Origin: CAZSNH01 sp052388455
GTDB lineage: Bacteria > Pseudomonadota > Alphaproteobacteria > Rhizobiales > Hyphomicrobiaceae
Direction: 5' to 3'
DNA: 25,749 nt
Assembly (NCBI GenBank): GCA_052388455.1
Contig: JBQTIA010000019.1
Location: 1-25,749, forward strand
The notes under the pieces were generated by a model. That model had not been told where the DNA came from, did not search any database, and saw nothing but the letters and a program-made list of their open reading frames with translations. How positions within the stretch are numbered: the first letter of the stretch is position 1; every line of letters begins with the position of its first letter. Shown here piece after piece: positions 22,309-25,749 of the stretch. The position numbers and the translations under genes are program-made.

Positions 22309-22677
22309 ATGCGCACTTACCTGATCTCATACGACCTCGCTCAGCCGCACTTGACCAAGCATGTCCTCGCACAGGCCATCATGGCCCTCGGAGAAAGCTG
22401 GGCACGGCCGCTGGAAAACACGTGGTACGTGCGCTCGAACGAAGCGGAAGAGGTGCTGGAGGACCGGCTGTCGCGGCATCTCGGCGACGACGACGGCCTG
22501 CTGATCCAGGGCATCCGGGGCGAGGCATTGCTGGCCAACACCTCGCTGCGCTGGTTCCGTCAGCGCCAGAGTGGCATCGATGTCGCCGAGCACGACAACA
22601 TCATCGCTTTCCCGTTCCCGGCGCCGCGCCCGGTGCCGACCGACGAGCCCGAGCTGCCCTTCGCGCAGGCGAGCTGA
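22309..22677 (+). CDS. Stand-alone Cas2-like (SinR family) small protein, 122 aa
   Basis: The N-terminus MRTYLISYDLAQPHLTKHVL has the Cas2-type first strand with its conserved aspartate (YDL, Asp9). It is followed by AIMALGESWARPLENTWYV, a helix and second strand as in the Cas2-related SinR family, then LSRHLGDDDGLLIQGIRGEA, matching the third strand region. Together these suggest the ferredoxin-like fold shared by Cas2 and VapD proteins, which may be metal-dependent nucleases or purely structural. After about residue 90 there is a non-conserved tail with PFPAPRPVPTDEPELPF. There is a good ribosome binding site (AAGGAGAG). No cas1, other cas genes or repeat array occur in the window, so a CRISPR role is unlikely. 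Two LexA-type boxes upstream suggest DNA-damage induction. Confidence 0.65.
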   Translation: MRTYLISYDLAQPHLTKHVLAQAIMALGESWARPLENTWYVRSNEAEEVLEDRLSRHLGDDDGLLIQGIRGEALLANTSLRWFRQRQSGIDVAEHDNIIAFPFPAPRPVPTDEPELPFAQAS

Positions 22678-22729
22678 GGCGCGCGTCATCCCTTGTAACG
22701 CTGCTCACCTCGTGAAACTGACATCGACC

Positions 22730-22758
22730 CTGACCGGCCGAGGCTATCGGCCGGTCAG
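22730..22758. terminator. 12-bp perfect hairpin between the Cas2-like gene and grpE
   Basis: CTGACCGGCCGA (22730-22741) pairs fully with TCGGCCGGTCAG (22747-22758) around loop GGCTA. It lies between convergent genes and includes the grpE stop codon (22755-22757) in one arm. Short T-rich sequence (TTCGTTT) follows on the plus strand. It probably terminates one or both transcripts. Confidence 0.6.
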
Positions 22759-23468
22759 TTCGTTTGCGGCGGATCGCCGGGCGGAGCATCCGCCGGTAGC
22801 GGTGTCGCTGCAGCCTCGGGCTGAACCGGTGCGGCTGCCGGAACAGCGCCCGGCTTCGGCCCGCCCCGGGATACGACCACCATGGCGGGGCGCAGGCAGC
22901 GGTCCTCGATCATGAAACCGGCCTGAAAGACCTGAAGCACCGTGCCGTTCGGCACGCCCGGGTCGTCGCGCTCCATCACCGCCTGGTGCCGGTGCGGATC
23001 GAACGGCTGGTTCTCCGCCTCGACGCGCCGGACGCCATGGCGCTCGAGGACGGCCAGGAACTCGCGCTCTGCCAGCAGCACACCGCCGAGAAAGCTCTTC
23101 AGAACCGGGTCCTTCTCAGCCGCATCGGCAGGCACGGTCGACGCCGCCCGCTCGAAATTGTCGACCACGCCGACGACGTCGTGCGCGAACTTGGTGACGG
23201 CGTACTTGGCCGTATCCGCCTTTTCCCGGTCCGCCCGCTTGCGCAGATTGTCCATGTCGGCCAGCAGGCGCAGCTTCTCGGTCCTGACGGCATCGAGGTC
23301 GGCCTGCAAGACTCCGATGATCTCGCGCAGTTGCAGGCCGGAGACTTCGCCAGAGTCCGCCGCCTCCGCGGGTTCGGCCGGAGCGGCGTCCGACGCCTTC
23401 ATCGGCTCGCCGCTCGGCGGCACCGGCGCACGGCTCTGATCGTCACCTGGTTTGTCGGTGTCGTTCAC
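22755..23468 (-). CDS. grpE: Nucleotide exchange factor GrpE
   Basis: A 237-residue co-chaperone that releases ADP from DnaK. The N-terminal 45 residues are acidic and disordered. A long coiled coil follows (about 47-100; LREIIGVLQADLDAVRTEKL, then LADMDNLRKRADREK). The C-terminal beta domain carries the GrpE signature QPFDPHRHQAVMERDD...GTVLQVFQAGF then LRPAMVVVS. A Pro/Ala-rich tail of about 35 residues is longer than usual. The start is GTG. It lies 55 bases after hrcA and is presumably in its operon; dnaK and dnaJ are not in the window. Confidence 0.96.
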   Translation of the reverse strand: MNDTDKPGDDQSRAPVPPSGEPMKASDAAPAEPAEAADSGEVSGLQLREIIGVLQADLDAVRTEKLRLLADMDNLRKRADREKADTAKYAVTKFAHDVVGVVDNFERAASTVPADAAEKDPVLKSFLGGVLLAEREFLAVLERHGVRRVEAENQPFDPHRHQAVMERDDPGVPNGTVLQVFQAGFMIEDRCLRPAMVVVSRGGPKPGAVPAAAPVQPEAAATPLPADAPPGDPPQTN

Positions 23469-23523
23469 ACGGGTCTCCGCTGGCTGTTGGCAGCCCGCGA
23501 TATCGACCTTCGGGGACCAAAAA

Positions 23524-24582
23524 TCAAGTCAGCAGGCGGCTGACCAGCTTGGCGGTGTAGTCGACCATCGGAATGATGCGCGCATAATTGATGCGGGTCG
23601 GGCCGATGACGCCGAGCACGCCGACCACTTTGCGCTTCTCGTCGTTGAACGGCGCCACGATCAGCGAGGAGCCGGAAAGGGAGAACAGCTTGTTCTCCGA
23701 TCCGATGAAAATGCGCACGCCTTCGGCCCGGTCCGCGAGCCCCAGAATCTGCACCAGATCGGTTTTCTGCTCCAGGTCGTCAAACAGCCGCCGGATGCGC
23801 TCCAGGTCTGCGATGGCGGTCAGATCCTTGAGCAGGTTGGCCTGACCGCGCACGATGAGGCTCTTGCGGTCGTCGAGCGCGCCGGACCACTCGGCAAACC
23901 CGGCCTTGATCACTTTCTGGGTCAGCGTATCGAGCTCGGCCCGCGCCTTCGTCAGCTCATCCTCGATGACGGTGCGCGCCTCCGCGATGGTTTTCCCGCG
24001 CGTGCGGGCATTGAGGTAATTCGACGCCTCGGCGAGGGCCGACGGGGGCAACCCGGGGGGCAGCGCGATGACCCGGTTTTCGACCGCGTTGTCTTCGCTG
24101 ACCAGTACGACGAGCCCCTTGCCCGGCTCCAGCGGCACGAACTCGATATGCTTCAGGCGGGCATTCTGCTTTTCCGTCACGACCAGGCCGGCGCACTGCG
24201 AGAGCCCGCTCATCAGCTCGCTGGCCTCGCTCAGCACCTGATCGAGAGACCGCGAGCGCTCCACTGAGATCTGCGCCTCGATCTTGCGGCGCTCGTCGCT
24301 GGTCAGGTTGCCGACCTCCAGAAGGCCGTCGACGAACAGGCGCAGACCCGTCTGGGTCGGCAGCCGCCCGGCGGAGGTGTGCGGCGCGAAAATGAGACCC
24401 GCCTGCTCGAGGTCAGACATGACGTTGCGGATCGAGGCCGGCGAGAGGGCCATCGGCAGTACGCGCGACAGGTTGCGCGACCCGACCGGCTCGCCGGTCG
24501 CGAGGTAGCTTTCTACGATGGTCCGCAGGATGGCCCGCGAGCGGTCGTTCAGCCGGGCAATTTCGTTGGTCGTTGAGGTCAT
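23524..24582 (-). CDS. hrcA: Heat-inducible transcription repressor HrcA
   Basis: A 352-residue repressor of heat-shock genes that binds the CIRCE operator. The N-terminal winged helix is clear: LNDRSRAILRTIVESYLATG, GSRNLSRVLPMALSPASIRN, VMSDLEQAGLI and PHTSAGRLPTQTGLRLFVD. The GAF-like and dimerisation regions follow, with a C-terminal GVLGVIGPTRINYARIIPMV, the usual HrcA ending. No CIRCE inverted repeat (TTAGCACTC-N9-GAGTGCTAA) is visible upstream of this gene, so its targets (groESL) must lie elsewhere. It diverges from rph. Confidence 0.97.
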   Translation of the reverse strand: MTSTTNEIARLNDRSRAILRTIVESYLATGEPVGSRNLSRVLPMALSPASIRNVMSDLEQAGLIFAPHTSAGRLPTQTGLRLFVDGLLEVGNLTSDERRKIEAQISVERSRSLDQVLSEASELMSGLSQCAGLVVTEKQNARLKHIEFVPLEPGKGLVVLVSEDNAVENRVIALPPGLPPSALAEASNYLNARTRGKTIAEARTVIEDELTKARAELDTLTQKVIKAGFAEWSGALDDRKSLIVRGQANLLKDLTAIADLERIRRLFDDLEQKTDLVQILGLADRAEGVRIFIGSENKLFSLSGSSLIVAPFNDEKRKVVGVLGVIGPTRINYARIIPMVDYTAKLVSRLLT

Positions 24583-24611
24583 GGACTTTCACAGGGCTTG
24601 CAACTGAGGCG

Positions 24612-24641
24612 AAAATACTGATCTGGCACCGGCGCCGTCAA
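24612..24641 (-). promoter_or_regulatory. Candidate sigma-70 promoter for hrcA-grpE
   Basis: On the minus strand, TTGACG (24641-24636), an 18-base spacer and TATTTT (24617-24612) lie 30 bases before the hrcA ATG. The -35 box matches five of six consensus bases. Not tested against a heat-shock sigma consensus. Confidence 0.4.
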
Positions 24642-24704
24642 ACGGTCAGCCATCTGCGGCGCCGATTTCGAAAGGTTTTGATGTTGAACGGCCGAATAGG
24701 CTCA

Positions 24705-24781
24705 CCTAGTGTCCCGTTCGCGAAGTTCGCAGCCCGGCCTCGTTGCAACATGAATGCGAACTCCGGAATCATCACACTAGG
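24705..24781. repeat. Nested inverted repeats upstream of rph
   Basis: Outer arms CCTAGTGT (24705-24712) and ACACTAGG (24774-24781), and inner arms AGTTCGCA (24724-24731) and TGCGAACT (24755-24762), are perfect 8-base complements separated by exactly 11 unpaired bases on each side. The whole could fold as one long interrupted hairpin 78 bases before rph. TTGAAC-N17-TAGTGT (24684-24712) might be the rph promoter, putting the structure in the 5' leader. Confidence 0.4.
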
Positions 24782-24859
24782 GTCGCCCCGAGAAAAAATC
24801 GCGAGCCCGATAAGCCGCCCGCCTCGAAACCCAGCCCTCGAGCCCCAACCCGGACACCC

Positions 24860-25573
24860 ATGCGCCCCTCCAAACGCAAGCCCGACGAGCTTCGCCGTGT
24901 CTCCCTGGAGCGCGCCGTATCGATGCACGCGGAAGGCTCCTGCCTGATCAAGTTCGGCAATACGCACGTGCTCTGCATGGCGAGCCTGGAAGAGCGCGTG
25001 CCCCCTTGGCTCAAGGGCCAGCAGCGCGGCTGGGTGACGGCCGAGTACGGCATGCTGCCACGGGCGACCTCCGAGCGTACGCGCCGCGAGGTGACGACGG
25101 GCCACCCCTCGGGCCGCACGCAGGAAATCCAGCGGCTGATCGGCCGGGCGTTGCGCGCCGTCGTCGATCTGCCGAAGCTCGGCGAGCGGCAGATCAGCAT
25201 CGACTGCGACGTCATCCAGGCCGACGGCGGCACGCGCACGGCCGCCATCACCGGCGCCTGGGTGGCGCTGCACGACTGCATCCAATGGATGAAAATGCGC
25301 GACATGGTGAAGGACGGCGTGCTGCGCGATCAGGTGGCTGCCATTTCCTGCGGGCTCTACAAGGGCGCGCCCGTGCTCGACCTCGACTACGCCGAGGATA
25401 GCAACGCGGAAGCCGACAGCAATTTCGTCATGACCGGGGCCGGCGGCATCGTCGAGGTGCAGGGCACGGCCGAGACGACGGCCTTCAGCCAGGAGAGCTT
25501 CGACGCTCTGATGGCCTTGGCCCGCAAGGGCATCGGTGAGCTGGTGGCCCTGCAGAAATTGACGGTGACTTAG
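24860..25573 (+). CDS. rph: Ribonuclease PH
   Basis: A 237-residue phosphorolytic 3'-5' exoribonuclease that trims tRNA 3' ends. MRPSKRKPDELRRVSLERAV is the standard N-terminus. KFGNTHVLCMASLEERVPPW, RGWVTAEYGMLPRATSERTR, GRTQEIQRLIGRALRAVVDL and CDVIQADGGTRTAAITGAWV are the family blocks including phosphate-binding residues. The C-terminus EVQGTAETTAFS is normal. The frame is open upstream but without resemblance to RNase PH. It diverges from hrcA and precedes rdgB, as in many Hyphomicrobiales. Confidence 0.97.
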   Translation: MRPSKRKPDELRRVSLERAVSMHAEGSCLIKFGNTHVLCMASLEERVPPWLKGQQRGWVTAEYGMLPRATSERTRREVTTGHPSGRTQEIQRLIGRALRAVVDLPKLGERQISIDCDVIQADGGTRTAAITGAWVALHDCIQWMKMRDMVKDGVLRDQVAAISCGLYKGAPVLDLDYAEDSNAEADSNFVMTGAGGIVEVQGTAETTAFSQESFDALMALARKGIGELVALQKLTVT

Positions 25574-25583
25574 GTGTGGCCAG

Positions 25584-25610
25584 GGTGTCAGACCCTCCGG
25601 GTCTGACACC
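25584..25610. repeat. REP-like palindrome, copy 1
   Basis: GGTGTCAGACCC (25584-25595) pairs perfectly with GGGTCTGACACC (25599-25610) around the loop TCC. It begins 10 bases after the rph stop and could also act as a transcription terminator. A second copy lies 24 bases further on. Confidence 0.75.
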
Positions 25611-25625
25611 AGAACACGATCGAGA

Positions 25626-25749
25626 TTGGAGAAGGGTGTCAGAACCGAAGGGTCTGACACCGGTCGGCCCAAGCGCAAACTCACCCCCCGCTCGAAGCAG
25701 GTAGTCGCCAGCCCCAACAAGGGCAAGGTGTGGGAGATCAACCAGCGCC
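25626..25749 (+). CDS. rdgB: Non-canonical purine NTP pyrophosphatase, N-terminal part (cut by window end)
   Basis: The last bases encode RKLTPRSKQVVASPNKGKVW then EINQR, the first strand and triphosphate-binding loop of the RdgB/HAM1 family, which hydrolyses dITP, XTP and similar nucleotides to keep them out of DNA. Position after rph fits. No ATG precedes this in frame; the nearest start is TTG at 25626, which makes the first residues read across the second palindrome (25635-25661). That start is uncertain, as no clear ribosome binding site precedes it. The gene continues past the end of the window. Confidence 0.75.
   Translation, partial: MEKGVRTEGSDTGRPKRKLTPRSKQVVASPNKGKVWEINQR
25635..25661. 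repeat. REP-like palindrome, copy 2
   Basis: GGTGTCAGAACC (25635-25646) pairs with GGGTCTGACACC (25650-25661) around GAA, with one mismatch in the stem. The right arm is identical to that of copy 1. It lies at the beginning of rdgB. Confidence 0.75.

Noticed and set aside
22309..22677. A CRISPR-Cas system around the Cas2-like gene
   Set aside because: No direct-repeat array, cas1 or effector gene is visible anywhere in the window.
24716..24728. GTTC...GTTC before rph as a third LexA box
   Set aside because: The spacing is 5 bases instead of 7, so it does not fit the operator.
24583..24859. CIRCE operator in front of hrcA
   Set aside because: No TTAGCACTC-N9-GAGTGCTAA or close variant was found in this gap.

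Overview
The window is high-GC chromosomal DNA (mid-60s % G+C by eye) from an alphaproteobacterium, most likely of the order Hyphomicrobiales (Rhizobiales). Evidence for this is the Yej-type peptide transporter, an NDUFS4-like complex I subunit next to a proline tRNA, nth beside a DUF2244 gene, hrcA-grpE divergent from rph-rdgB, and an alphaproteobacterial type of SOS box (GTTC-N7-GTTC). No species call is possible from sequence reading alone. Protein identities come from motif recognition, not database searches.

Layout. 1-6929 (+) is a YejABEF peptide ABC transporter operon: the end of one solute-binding protein, a second complete one, permeases yejB and yejE, and ATPase yejF. Between yejE and yejF lies a small antitoxin gene and the wreck of its PIN-domain toxin. 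6958-8144 (+) holds a glutathione transferase-like gene and an unknown gene. 8174-10056 is alanine dehydrogenase (-) diverging from an Lrp/AsnC regulator (+), with a palindrome between them. 10157-11388 holds tRNA-Pro(UGG), an NDUFS4-like protein, a DUF2256 zinc-ribbon protein and an unknown helical protein. 11487-13175 (+) holds leuD, a glyoxalase I-like protein and an exported unknown. 13191-14452 is DUF2244 (-) diverging from endonuclease III (+). 14577-17326 (+) is an unusual amino-acid-binding protein with no permease genes, followed by a YcbB-type L,D-transpeptidase.

17365-21534 holds hisF and hisA, both on the minus strand but 2.65 kb apart. Between them sit a Crp/Fnr-family regulator, a second L,D-transpeptidase and an exported intradiol dioxygenase. 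21678-22677 (+) has a small unknown gene, then a stand-alone Cas2/SinR-like gene whose upstream region carries two LexA-type SOS boxes in opposite orientations. 22755-24582 (-) is hrcA-grpE. 24860-25749 (+) is rph and the beginning of rdgB, separated by two copies of a REP-like palindrome.

Most of the window is housekeeping or ordinary accessory metabolism. The parts most worth attention are the Cas2-like gene behind two SOS boxes with no CRISPR array in sight, the decayed toxin-antitoxin module inside the transporter operon, a proline tRNA lacking the near-universal G53-C61 pair, and the palindromic repeats that appear to supply the start of rdgB.
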